Translations under genes and position numbers: made by a program | Part shown: piece after piece, positions 1 to 7,823 of the stretch | Numbering within the stretch: position 1 is the first letter of the stretch | Layout of the letters: each line of letters starts with the position of its first letter | Assembly: GCF_003479425.1 (NCBI RefSeq) | Contig: NZ_QUHC01000008.1 | Span: forward strand, 62,001-126,000 | Source of the DNA: Odoribacter sp. AF15-53 | Lineage (GTDB): Bacteria; Bacteroidota; Bacteroidia; Bacteroidales; Marinifilaceae | Length of the DNA: 64,000 nucleotides | Direction of reading: 5' to 3' | Notes under the pieces: generated by a model | The model's input: only the letters and a program-made list of their open reading frames with translations | Told to the model about the DNA's origin: nothing | Databases searched by the model: none

Positions 1-241
1 CCTGCCGGGCGTGTTTCGAGAAAAGATATTTCCCCTCCGCATCGAACACGAACAAGTCGACCGTCGCGATACGCGCATCAAAAAGGTCCTTGTAATCCAT
101 GTTATGATCATAAACGAACTCCAAGTATATCCCACAATCGTCCATATCGTCCCTGATTCGCTCGCACGATAACAGAAAACTCGAAATGACAGCCGTCAAA
201 ACCAGATTGATCAAATTCCGATATATATTCTTAATGTTCAT
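1..241 (-). CDS. Mfa2/FimB-family fimbrial anchor lipoprotein (5' part)
   Basis: The frame opens at the ATG complementary to 239-241 and runs off the left window edge, so only the first 80 residues are visible. They show a hydrophobic signal segment ending in the lipobox-like SFLLSC. A Cys/Asp-rich start (DDMDDCGIYLEFVYDHNMDY) and a strand with VDLFVFDAEG follow. This pattern is typical of the FimB/Mfa2 family, outer-membrane lipoproteins that anchor and terminate Bacteroidales type V fimbriae. It is the fourth gene of the minus-strand fimbrial operon, after the Mfa1-like subunit, but about 430 bp of repeat-rich DNA separates the two. The family call is confident; length and integrity cannot be judged. 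Confidence 0.8.
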   Translation of the reverse strand, partial: MNIKNIYRNLINLVLTAVISSFLLSCERIRDDMDDCGIYLEFVYDHNMDYKDLFDARIATVDLFVFDAEGKYLFSKHARQ

Positions 242-670
242 ATTCCCGCGTTTTAGGCACACCCGATTTTGATTTCAGATTTTAAATTTTAAATTCTAAC
301 CGCACAAAAGATCGCCTTTGGCGAGTTACAAGTTACAGATCACATTTACCTTCGGCAAGTTACAGGTTATTACTCCACGCTCCGACCAAGGCTTTTAACT
401 TTAAATTAAATTCAACTTTTATCTTTTAAACTCCCTCCCGGCTCCGCCGTACTCCCTCTATAAACAGAGAGAGCTGAGTTACTCACCGTCTTCGGGAAAG
501 ATCATCAGCTCCTCCCCTGTTTATAGAGGGAACCGCCGGGTTAGCGAGGACAGATCGGGAGCTTGCTCGTTGTCTGTCGAGCGGGAGGCGGTTCGAGACC
601 GCTTCGGGCTCACTTGGCAGCGAAGCTGACGGAGGAGTTTATTTGTCACTAAATCATTCCATATTTTTTA
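242..670. repeat. Repeat-rich gap inside the fimbrial operon
   Basis: I see no gene here. The gap holds an A/T-rich stretch (about 270-298), two AAGTTACAG-type copies (about 321-369), and a GC-rich palindromic element at about 428-645. The clearest dyad in that element is a perfect 14-bp inverted repeat, CCCTCTATAAACAG at 454-467 and its complement at 517-530. GC-rich dyads such as GGTTCGAGACC lie further right. The structure resembles a dispersed intergenic repeat of the BIME/MITE type. It could form strong mRNA hairpins between the subunit and anchor genes and so lower anchor expression; that role is inferred. Confidence 0.55.
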
Positions 671-2269
671 TCATATTCCGATCTCGTTCTCCCAGATAAT
701 CCACCGGGCAACGTCCACCGTAATACCCAGATAACCTGTCGTTCCGTCAATCGGGTCAGTCGGATCAGGATCACCGGGTCCCGGATTATCAATATCGGGA
801 TACCAAGGAGTACCCGCTCCGTTCACGGAACCAAGCGTCAACTGGTACCAGTTATTCCGCACGACACCATATTTACCAAAATCCATATCCTTGGTCGTCT
901 CATTATCATGACGAATCTCGTAATAGTAGTAACAAAGCCCGGCCTGATACCAACGGATAACAGGATTCTTGCCATCCTTGATTACCTCCCCGCCGTTCTT
1001 GATCTGCAATAAATCAGACACTTCGAGCGTTTCAAACGACGTACCGATCAAAGTAACTTCCGTATGTGCGTCCGCGTAATCCTTAATCTTAACGTACATT
1101 TTCTCGCAAGCCGCTTTAAAATTAGGCCCGGCCTCCGTACCCTCGTAATAAGCTTTCAATGCCGCAAAGTCCGCGTAATCTCTACCGGCAAAACTGAACC
1201 AATCCCCCTGGCCGGAATGATTTGCGGGATAAAAAGTTCCCTTGATTACAACCCGGGTCGCATTCCCGAAATCCTGTTCAGCCGCACTCATCGTATTTTC
1301 AAGACAGTAAACCATCTTTTTCGCATCCATCCAAGTATAAGGTTCTGCCAATTGCGGTTCAAAACTAACCTTGTGAACCGTGGCCTTCACCAACCCCACG
1401 TCATCCGTAAAGTTCGGATCACGAGTATAGAAACTCTTGGCATAACTTCCGCTGGACGAATGAGTCACTCCAAGCAACGTTTTCTCGGCGAAAGGGAAAA
1501 ACGTACCGTTCACCGCATCGAGCGTCCACTGCCCGAAAGCGAAAGTCGCACCGCTAGGTTCCACCTTAATATCATCATTACTGTCACCTTTAAGTTCAAA
1601 TTCCACCTTAGAAGCCAACCGTTCGACCCGGATCAGCACCCGGTTATCATCTTTTTCCGCAGCTTTCTTGGCTTCCTCCTCGCTCACGTCATCCGTGATT
1701 TTCTGAATCTTGTCGCTAATACCAATAAGCGGGTCGGCAATCTTATCCCCCGCAGCCTTCCCTTCCTCATCGCCACTATTAATCATGGTAAATCCCCGTT
1801 CCACGGGAACAACCTCATCCACGATCTCGCCTTTATCCACTCCTTTAATCGCCAAGTTGACCGTACCAAATGTCGTCGTCGCATTGATATCGGTGATCAC
1901 GCCTTCCAACTTCATCCCCGGGTTGGCAATTACCAGAAGTTTCGTCGCGGCTGCCGACACCTTGACCGCCGTCGGTTTCAACGAAGAACCTTCAACCTTC
2001 GTGAAGTAAGCCGTCGCCCCCGGCTCACCCACGACATTCCCCGCGTCGTCAAAGAAAATCAGGTAGAGCGTTTTCAAATCACTCTCATTGGCCCCTTCGT
2101 TTTCTCCTGAAGAACGAGCCGCACTATTCCGCGCATCAATTTTAATGGAGATATAAGCCACGTCCGCACTGCCGGAATTTATCGGCTTGTCGCGTTCATC
2201 ATTCTTGTCACTACAACCGGCCAATACTGCAACCGCTAGCATCGACACGAGAATCATTTTCATTTTCAT
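671..2269 (-). CDS. Mfa1-like major fimbrial subunit lipoprotein precursor
   Basis: This is a secreted precursor of about 532 residues. The reading frame is open to an ATG at 2299, but I prefer the ATG at 2269 because it is followed directly by a normal signal peptide ending in the lipobox AVLAGC. The early mature part carries NSAARS, a plausible arginine-type processing site as in Bacteroidales type V pilins. The C-terminal end (TGYLGITVDVARWIIWENE) resembles the beta-strand tail of Mfa1 family subunits, which takes part in donor-strand assembly. A Pro/Asp/Gly-rich linker (about residues 490-505) precedes it. It sits third in the operon behind DUF3575 and DUF3868 genes, a standard arrangement for Mfa1-type loci. 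Whether it is the major shaft subunit or a tip protein is inferred from order. Confidence 0.78.
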   Translation of the reverse strand: MKMKMILVSMLAVAVLAGCSDKNDERDKPINSGSADVAYISIKIDARNSAARSSGENEGANESDLKTLYLIFFDDAGNVVGEPGATAYFTKVEGSSLKPTAVKVSAAATKLLVIANPGMKLEGVITDINATTTFGTVNLAIKGVDKGEIVDEVVPVERGFTMINSGDEEGKAAGDKIADPLIGISDKIQKITDDVSEEEAKKAAEKDDNRVLIRVERLASKVEFELKGDSNDDIKVEPSGATFAFGQWTLDAVNGTFFPFAEKTLLGVTHSSSGSYAKSFYTRDPNFTDDVGLVKATVHKVSFEPQLAEPYTWMDAKKMVYCLENTMSAAEQDFGNATRVVIKGTFYPANHSGQGDWFSFAGRDYADFAALKAYYEGTEAGPNFKAACEKMYVKIKDYADAHTEVTLIGTSFETLEVSDLLQIKNGGEVIKDGKNPVIRWYQAGLCYYYYEIRHDNETTKDMDFGKYGVVRNNWYQLTLGSVNGAGTPWYPDIDNPGPGDPDPTDPIDGTTGYLGITVDVARWIIWENEIGI

Positions 2270-2319
2270 GTGTTTGTGTTTTAATGGACAATTAATCATA
2301 TTTTCTATAAAACGGGGAG

Positions 2320-3858
2320 TTATTCAATCCCGTACGTTTTCCATTCTTCCAGTTTCTCCCGGTACAAATTCTCATCGACCTTGTACCGTTCTATCAACCG
2401 GAGATGCACCACGGCCTCCGGGTTACCCGCATCCGCGGCTTTTTTCGCATATTCCTCGGCCTTATCCAGTTCGCTATTCCGGGCATGAAACGACGAGAAA
2501 TAAATCCACACTTCCGGATCATCCTCCAATCCCTGCAGGTACTCCAGGGCGACCGTCACGTCACCGGAGAGGTAACTGAACATCGCCATCGAGATACGAC
2601 TGATTTTCTCCTCGGGAAAAACCGTCGCTGCCTTCTTGATCACATCCAAGAATCGCGGGCTACCCGGCTCGTATTCATTCGCCAACAGGTAAAATTCATA
2701 CAGGGATAACATACCCGGACGAGAAGTAAACACCTCCTTTATGGTTTCAAGAGAATACTCCGGCACGGTAAAATCAATCCGGTAAGCACTCCGGCGAAGC
2801 TCTGGGAAAAGATTCGTCAACATATAACGATACGTCCGCCCGCCATCCAGTTGCATCAACTGTTTTTCACGCCCGTCATGAACTCCCGTCCCCCCGATAA
2901 TTTGAAGTACACGTTCCCGCTCCATTTCCGTCATTTTTAAATCCGCCCGCACAAGTCGTTCCAGCCCTTCCCAGTCCTCGCCATTTCCCCGGGACGAGAG
3001 TTTGATTCCTGCAATATCGTAATTCCGACGAATCCACCCCGACAAGGAAGCCGCCCGCCGTTCGGACAAATCCAGATTATAATTCCAACTTCCCTCGGGC
3101 GAAGCATAAGAAGATATCGCGATAGAGTTAATTTTCACCCCCTGTACACCCCGCACCTCCTCCAGACTACGACGAATCTTATCCAACTCCACCTGGTTAT
3201 TGGACAGCGCAGGTTTGATCTCCGCATTACCCACCGTGTAAATAATCTGAGCCTCGCCCGATTCCGTCCGGTACTTTATCTCCTCCCTCGGGGGTACGGG
3301 AATTTTCACCGGAAGATCGTAGGCTACACGCACAGGTTTTTCCACGAACCTAATCCCCTCGGCGATCACCTCCATCGAGAGGTGATGAAACTCGCCCCGG
3401 CAATTACGCCGCTCCTGTGCGATAGCCACATTCGCGTCTCTCATCCAGTCTTCTACGGGAACAGTCGCACTATAAGCAATCCTTTGATGAAAAAGCTTCT
3501 GCCCCTTCGTGCAGAAAGAAGCATATACAGGTTCTACATGCCCGGAGAGCCTTTCCGCCCGGCCCACAACCGCTTCCTGAATCCTGCCACTGATAACGAC
3601 AGGAGCCATTTTCCGCTCGTTCATCCTGTAACGGATCACAGGATATAAATACATCTGTTCGCGGGGAGCCACCGACACCCCGATCACTTCAATTTCCAGC
3701 AGGGCGCGTATACTGTCCCGTTCCTGACGGACATCCCGCACCACCACCCGCACGTCAGAAACTTTCTGCTGGGCTCCCACGAAAACGGGTGCTATCATAA
3801 GCAACACGCCCCCGATCAAGGCAACAATTTTACATTTTATCTGATCATTCATTCTCAT
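2320..3858 (-). CDS. DUF3868/OmpA-like fimbrial accessory protein
   Basis: The protein has 512 residues. A signal peptide (about 1-29, ending VFVGAQQ) leads into a DUF3868-type beta-rich region to about residue 200. An OmpA-like peptidoglycan-binding region follows (YTVGNAEIKPALSNN, then SIAISSYASPEGSWNYNLDLSERRA), and then a C-terminal helical repeat region resembling TPRs (about 400-512). DUF3868 proteins accompany Mfa1/FimA-type loci in Bacteroidales. The OmpA part suggests the protein ties the outer-membrane fimbrial base to the cell wall. It starts 8 nt after the DUF3575 gene and ends shortly before the Mfa1-like gene, so the three are probably co-transcribed. The structural role is inferred. 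Confidence 0.8.
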   Translation of the reverse strand: MRMNDQIKCKIVALIGGVLLMIAPVFVGAQQKVSDVRVVVRDVRQERDSIRALLEIEVIGVSVAPREQMYLYPVIRYRMNERKMAPVVISGRIQEAVVGRAERLSGHVEPVYASFCTKGQKLFHQRIAYSATVPVEDWMRDANVAIAQERRNCRGEFHHLSMEVIAEGIRFVEKPVRVAYDLPVKIPVPPREEIKYRTESGEAQIIYTVGNAEIKPALSNNQVELDKIRRSLEEVRGVQGVKINSIAISSYASPEGSWNYNLDLSERRAASLSGWIRRNYDIAGIKLSSRGNGEDWEGLERLVRADLKMTEMERERVLQIIGGTGVHDGREKQLMQLDGGRTYRYMLTNLFPELRRSAYRIDFTVPEYSLETIKEVFTSRPGMLSLYEFYLLANEYEPGSPRFLDVIKKAATVFPEEKISRISMAMFSYLSGDVTVALEYLQGLEDDPEVWIYFSSFHARNSELDKAEEYAKKAADAGNPEAVVHLRLIERYKVDENLYREKLEEWKTYGIE

Positions 3859-3866
3859 ATTCTACA

Positions 3867-4427
3867 TCATTTTAGCAGGAACACTAACGTTAATCCCAGT
3901 TTCGTTAACCCGAAATAGTTCACATGCTCGCGACCGATCTTGGGCTGACACTTCCCGCACGCGTATTTATCGTGGGCCATGTGCGCATAACCGACTCCCA
4001 CCGTCGTTTCCAGCGACCAGCGGGGTGCAAGTATCCAGTTGTAACCGTAACTCACCCCGGCCCCGATCAGCCACCCCTCGTATCTATTATTCTTTATCGT
4101 CTTGAAAGGCCCGATTCCCCCCACATTATAAGAAGCGTAGTGAGCGTGAACACCCAGAAAATGTCCCGTGAAAGGTTGACATTTCCACCAGCGAAACTCC
4201 GGTTGCACGGCGACATGTTTAAATTTCTTGTCATCACTAAAACTCCATAAATTCAGACTGGCCGGGATATTCAGCGTGGTGCGCCCCCCCGTCTTGAACT
4301 CCATCCCGAAATTGACGGACGCCATGGCATCCATTAGCAAGTTATTCTTCAACGCCACCTTCTGGGCGCTGGCAAACATACAGAACGGCATTACCACGAT
4401 TAATAATATGAACCTTCTACTTCGCAT
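3867..4427 (-). CDS. DUF3575 domain outer-membrane-like protein
   Basis: The protein has 186 residues with a signal peptide ending FASAQ. Alternating aromatic strands (LNLWSF, FRWWKCQ, YGYNWI, TTVGVGYAHM) and a terminal LVFLLK are consistent with a small outer-membrane beta-barrel. This matches DUF3575, which is repeatedly found as the first gene of Bacteroidales fimbrial operons together with DUF3868 and Mfa1-type genes. A TACCTTTG -7 box lies 20-30 nt upstream, so it is probably the first gene of the operon. The molecular function of DUF3575 is not established. Confidence 0.78.
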   Translation of the reverse strand: MRSRRFILLIVVMPFCMFASAQKVALKNNLLMDAMASVNFGMEFKTGGRTTLNIPASLNLWSFSDDKKFKHVAVQPEFRWWKCQPFTGHFLGVHAHYASYNVGGIGPFKTIKNNRYEGWLIGAGVSYGYNWILAPRWSLETTVGVGYAHMAHDKYACGKCQPKIGREHVNYFGLTKLGLTLVFLLK

Positions 4428-4447
4428 AATATTAAATTTTCTAAAAA

Positions 4448-4455
4448 CAAAGGTA
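4448..4455 (-). promoter_or_regulatory. -7 box (TACCTTTG) of the fimbrial operon
   Basis: The complement of 4448-4455 is TACCTTTG, an exact match to the Bacteroidota -7 consensus TAnnTTTG, about 20 nt upstream of the DUF3575 start codon. I see no well-spaced -33 TTG, so the promoter may need an activator. Confidence 0.55.
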
Positions 4456-4508
4456 GACTATTAGGTGGACCAGAAAAAGACAACTTCGTCCTATCCCCCA
4501 CGTGACAA

Positions 4509-4670
4509 TTGTATGTTTGGGAGAAGTTTCAAACGACAATCGGCATTATCCCGCACGACCAGCAGGAACAAGATATCATTTTCCTCTATTTAAGAGACAA
4601 CAAAGGAGGACACATCTACAAAAAAGAGGAAAAGACTCCCCCTACAATCATTTTTTACACTTCCGAATAA
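4509..4670 (+). pseudogene. Coding-like 54-codon frame, possible gene remnant
   Basis: A frame is open from just after a TGA (4503) to TAA (4668-4670) and reads like real protein: it contains VWEKFQTTIG, DIIFLYLRDNKGGHIYKK and a hydrophilic end. There is no ATG at its start, only TTG. It lies between the divergent promoters of the fimbrial operon and the regulator-like gene, in the same direction as the latter. I do not recognise it. It may be the 3' remnant of a lost gene or a small TTG-started gene. Low confidence. Confidence 0.3.
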
Positions 4671-4709
4671 TTTAACTTAATATTCGACAAACTACGCTAC
4701 ATTTATCAT

Positions 4710-4717
4710 TATTTTTG
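4710..4717 (+). promoter_or_regulatory. -7 box (TATTTTTG) of the regulator-like gene
   Basis: TATTTTTG matches TAnnTTTG and would start transcription near 4724. A short dyad (GGTTAA ... TTAACC, about 4724-4743) lies between the predicted start site and the first ATG. Confidence 0.45.
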
Positions 4718-4771
4718 ATCATCGGTTAACAGCTAACTTTAACCATGTATATAATTATAAACAAAACAGCT

Positions 4772-5743
4772 ATGAAAAAAAGGGATCTTCATGACGAATT
4801 CATAGATGAACTAGGTAACAGAATACCCAAGAGAGCAGACCTCATCAGCCGCGCATCGGATATTTTAAGACTGGAAAAGGAATCAATTTACAGACGAATG
4901 GCCGGAAAAGTGAATTTTTCCATCCGGGAAATGGGCATACTGGCCAAGGAACTGCACATTTCCCTCGATAGCCTGTTATACAGAGAGGAAGATACTCAAT
5001 GGTTCCCGTTCATACTGGGAATACCCCTGAAATTTCACTCCATAAACGCACTATGCGACATGGTAGACCTTAACCTGAAACGAATAGGAAACATCAGCCG
5101 GGCTGGTCCTTGTGAAACAGGGAAAGTTTATCATACCCTCCCCCTAGAACTCTTCATCCATTTTCCTCTCATCATGAAATTCATGTTTTTCAAATGGGGC
5201 AACTACTTCGTGAACTCTGAAGAGTTCAATAACTTTTCCCGTTGGGAACTTCCCGACAGGTTATCCACAATTACCGAAAAATATCACGACATCAATAACT
5301 TCCAAAAAGCTTTTTATATTTGGGATAACTCACTGATCTGGGCTCTATCTAAAGAGATTGATAATTTTTACCGGATGCACATCATCACGCCACAAGAGAA
5401 GGAGGAGATTAAAAATGACCTCAAAAGCCTTTTATTAAAACTAGAGAAAACACTGAACGGGACTTTTATCCCTAACATACCCTTGGTTCCTCAAATAGCC
5501 TTCTACGTATCTTCCATTCCCATGGGATTCACTAGCTGCTATTATCAATCCGAAACCCAACGTCTCGCCACGTTACAAACGAACTTCAGCTTTTCTTTGT
5601 TAGAAAACTCGAAAGAAAACCTTGACAAGGTAAAAGAATGGATCAAATCTTTCCGCAACATCTCCACTCTCCTCTCTGAAAGCGGCCGCATCGAAAGACG
5701 ATTATTTTTCGAAGCTCAGTATAAAATAATAGACAATATTTAA
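4772..5743 (+). CDS. HTH-type regulator-like protein divergent from the fimbrial operon
   Basis: The protein has 323 residues from this ATG; an in-frame ATG at 4745 would add nine. Residues about 15-70 look like an XRE/BetR-like helix-turn-helix: RADLISRASDILRLEKES, then IYRRMAGKV and FSIREMGILAKELHISLDSL. The remainder is a larger domain rich in Phe, Trp and Tyr that I do not recognise. There is no signal peptide or membrane segment, so it should be cytoplasmic. It is transcribed away from the fimbrial operon across a shared 300-bp promoter region, which suggests, without proving, that it regulates fimbrial genes or itself. An unrelated solitary regulator is the alternative. Confidence 0.55.
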   Translation: MKKRDLHDEFIDELGNRIPKRADLISRASDILRLEKESIYRRMAGKVNFSIREMGILAKELHISLDSLLYREEDTQWFPFILGIPLKFHSINALCDMVDLNLKRIGNISRAGPCETGKVYHTLPLELFIHFPLIMKFMFFKWGNYFVNSEEFNNFSRWELPDRLSTITEKYHDINNFQKAFYIWDNSLIWALSKEIDNFYRMHIITPQEKEEIKNDLKSLLLKLEKTLNGTFIPNIPLVPQIAFYVSSIPMGFTSCYYQSETQRLATLQTNFSFSLLENSKENLDKVKEWIKSFRNISTLLSESGRIERRLFFEAQYKIIDNI

Positions 5744-5922
5744 TATCACCCGTCAACCCTGATATTAGGGTAAAACCATAATAATAATACCTCTTCTCCG
5801 TTACAACCCGCTAAAACACTTATCCCACACCCCACGGGGCAACAAGATAACCGTTAGCCAGATGAAACATAGAAGAGGTTTTATAAGATCGGATTACGAT
5901 TAGATAACCCCCTAATCTACTC

Positions 5923-6435
5923 CTAGTTGAATTCTTCCGTGTTAGCCTCCATATCATCAAGAGGTTTCAGGTTAGAAGGGATCTTTTGCTCGGCATCATC
6001 CGAGAAATAAGGAAACACGTCCATGATATTCGTGTCGGTTATCGAGGCAATTTCACAAGGAACCACGTAAGTCGACAAGCTCTTGTGCAAATTAGCCAAA
6101 GCGCTGTCAATGTCCGCCCCGGCCACGAGATAATACTGATTTGACTTCTTCTCCTTCCCGCTGATCTGGTCGGCATCAATAATATTCACTTTCGCCTTGA
6201 ACCATTTATCATCATTCCCGTCATTCGACTCCACCAGCTCCGTGATATTCGACTTTTTCAATCCCACAATATAAAAATCACCCTGAATCATCTCTCTCAA
6301 ACTCTCCGTGATCCGGCTCTCGGCCTCGGTATAGGACATGGCATCCAACAGATACAACTCGGACATTTTCTTCTCTTTCCCATCCTCACCCATTTTCACG
6401 TATTTCACTTTCGCTTCAAACCAATTTGCTATCAT
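5923..6435 (-). CDS. DUF4494 domain protein
   Basis: The protein has 170 residues and starts MIANWFEAKVKY. Two related halves can be seen: NWFEAKVKYVKMGEDGKEKK...LYLLDAMSYTEAESR near the start and KWFKAKVNIIDADQISGKEKK...YYLVAGADIDSALA in the middle. This internal duplication and wording are typical of DUF4494, a conserved small cytoplasmic Bacteroidota family also found in phages. No function is known. It has no signal peptide and appears monocistronic; a TATTTTTG box lies on the minus strand at 6469-6476. Confidence 0.85.
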   Translation of the reverse strand: MIANWFEAKVKYVKMGEDGKEKKMSELYLLDAMSYTEAESRITESLREMIQGDFYIVGLKKSNITELVESNDGNDDKWFKAKVNIIDADQISGKEKKSNQYYLVAGADIDSALANLHKSLSTYVVPCEIASITDTNIMDVFPYFSDDAEQKIPSNLKPLDDMEANTEEFN

Positions 6436-6638
6436 ATCTTTTCTTTTTTATTTCTTTAAAATGAACAGCAAAAATACACAAACTTCTCAAAAATGATTTC
6501 CGATTCGGAAAATTAAAAATAAGGAGGGGATTCCCAACACTTGTTTGACCTTTTCGATTAAAAAGAAAGCCCTCGAAAACTTTTTTACAAAAGTCTCTCG
6601 GGGGAAATCTCACAAACAACTATCGAGCTTTACCACGA

Positions 6639-7011
6639 TTATTTATACCACACACCTGTACTACATTTTTGCAATCTATTTTTAATCATCATCTGCCTTC
6701 TTTGCACCATATTTTTATTGTCTATTTCACCGCTTTCCAGAAATGCCTGATTCAAACATTGTTTAGCCTCATTCGTTTTCCCGATTCCTTGATAACATTC
6801 AGCGGTGATCATCAACAATTGAACACGCGTCATCGTATCCATATCTTTTTTCAATGCACATGTTGTCCAGTCAATACATTTAAGTTGCAAAGTCTCGGAC
6901 ATTGTTTTTCCATACTCGGCATGCACCTCTTCCAAAACTCACGTGTAATCGTTCACACTTATTTTTTCTGCGCTGGTAAATATCCATATTCTTAATATCG
7001 ACATTTTCATC
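6639..7011 (-). pseudogene. Frameshifted remnant of a TPR-like gene
   Basis: From 6639 to about 6932 one frame encodes a helical, TPR-like end (for example LLMITAECYQGIGKTNEAK). Its only upstream start is TTG, preceded at once by a TGA. Just upstream, a different frame is open and coding-like (DENVDIKNMDIYQRRKNK), which suggests a frameshift near 6935-6950 joined two parts of one older gene. An intact 87-residue protein from the ATG near 6902 cannot be excluded. The parent gene is not recognised. The fragment abuts a sigma-factor remnant on the other strand, so this looks like a deletion scar. Confidence 0.45.
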
Positions 7012-7122
7012 ATGACGATACAAACTGTGGAAAAACACCTGCAAGTCGGCCTAAAAAAACTACGTCAGGAACTCGTTGACTACCTACCCGCCGGGCTACT
7101 TCTGTGGTTCCTGTATCCATAA
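7012..7122 (+). pseudogene. 3' remnant of an ECF sigma factor gene
   Basis: From 7012 the plus strand reads MTIQTVEKHLQVGLKKLRQ, then ELVDYLP and a hydrophobic tail LLLWFLYP before TAA. This matches the end of sigma region 4 (helix-turn-helix with TVEKH) and the hydrophobic C-terminus usual in FecI-like ECF sigma factors of Bacteroidota. The frame has a stop at 6946 and no sigma region 2 upstream, so only about 36 codons survive. It points to a lost sigma/FecR/SusCD system at this place. Confidence 0.6.
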
Positions 7123-7155
7123 AAAAAGAGGCTTGGAAACCAAGCCTCTTTTTTA
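7121..7155. terminator. Bidirectional hairpin terminator
   Basis: AGAGGCTTGG (7127-7136) and CCAAGCCTCT (7140-7149) form a perfect 10-bp stem with a 3-nt loop, flanked by A-run and T-run. It terminates the RRM gene on the minus strand and would also end the sigma remnant on the plus strand. Confidence 0.85.
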
Positions 7156-7170
7156 AACCATATAGATAGA

Positions 7171-7503
7171 TTAATATCTTCTGTTTGAATTATAACCACC
7201 TCCGCGATTACCACCGCCTCTGTTATAACCACCGCGGTTACCACCACCGTTTGATCTTTCTTCTCTCGGTCTTGCAACGTTCACGGTAATTACTTTACCA
7301 TCATATTCAGCACCGTTCAATTCGTCGATCGCTTTTTGTCCTAAAGCATCATCAGCAATTTCCACGAAACCGAATCCTCTGGATCTTCCTGATTCTCTGT
7401 CCATAATAACTTTAGCAGAAACCACTTCTCCGTATTCTGCAAACAATGTGTTTAAATCAGCGTCATCAACGCCATAACTTAAATTTGAAATGTAAATGTT
7501 CAT
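7171..7503 (-). CDS. RRM-type RNA-binding protein with Gly/Arg-rich tail
   Basis: The protein has 110 residues starting MNIYISNLSY; the frame extends to an ATG at 7512, but the family normally starts at this Met. An RNA recognition motif spans residues 1-80, with RNP2 (IYISNL) and RNP1 (RGFGFVEI). The tail is Gly/Asn/Arg-rich (repeated NRGG, ending NSNRRY) and low-complexity. Such proteins (Rbp family) are frequent in Bacteroidota, which lack Hfq in many lineages. One family member, RbpB of Bacteroides thetaiotaomicron, has been described as affecting polysaccharide-utilisation mRNAs. Binding of single-stranded RNA in the cytoplasm is expected; targets are unknown. A consensus promoter about 130 nt upstream implies a long 5' leader. 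Confidence 0.92.
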   Translation of the reverse strand: MNIYISNLSYGVDDADLNTLFAEYGEVVSAKVIMDRESGRSRGFGFVEIADDALGQKAIDELNGAEYDGKVITVNVARPREERSNGGGNRGGYNRGGGNRGGGYNSNRRY

Positions 7504-7630
7504 CAAGTACAATTTTAATTGATTAATAAATAATGATTGAGAATGGTCTCATTGAAAAAAGTCTACTTAACGATACAAATACATTGATAGGAAAGTGATT
7601 TAAATACAAATAATTCAACTCAATCTGGGA

Positions 7631-7659
7631 CAAAGGTACACTTAAAATCGGATATACAA
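7631..7659 (-). promoter_or_regulatory. Promoter of the RRM gene
   Basis: The complement reads TTG (7657-7659), an 18-nt spacer, then TACCTTTG (7631-7638), an excellent Bacteroidota -33/-7 pair. Transcription would start near 7625, leaving a leader of about 120 nt that could carry autoregulatory structure, as is common for RNA-binding protein genes. The rest of the 7504-7823 gap shows nothing else clear except a weak TAATTTCG box (7792-7799) for the fucosidase. Confidence 0.7.
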
Positions 7660-7823
7660 GCATTTTCCAAATTTATTTTCAATTTATTTTCTGTCAAGTC
7701 ATTCTTTTTTCCAACCTAAACCACCTCAATCGACACCAATTTCCCGTGATTTTTCAGCGATTAAACACTTGATAATATTCATTGTATTCATTAATTTCGT
7801 GAAAATTTAATTGAAACCTCACC

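Noticed and set aside
1064..2110. 348-codon plus-strand open frame opposite the fimbrial subunit
   Set aside because: Basic, repeat-free antisense translation of a well-supported Mfa1-like gene; no motif or start context.
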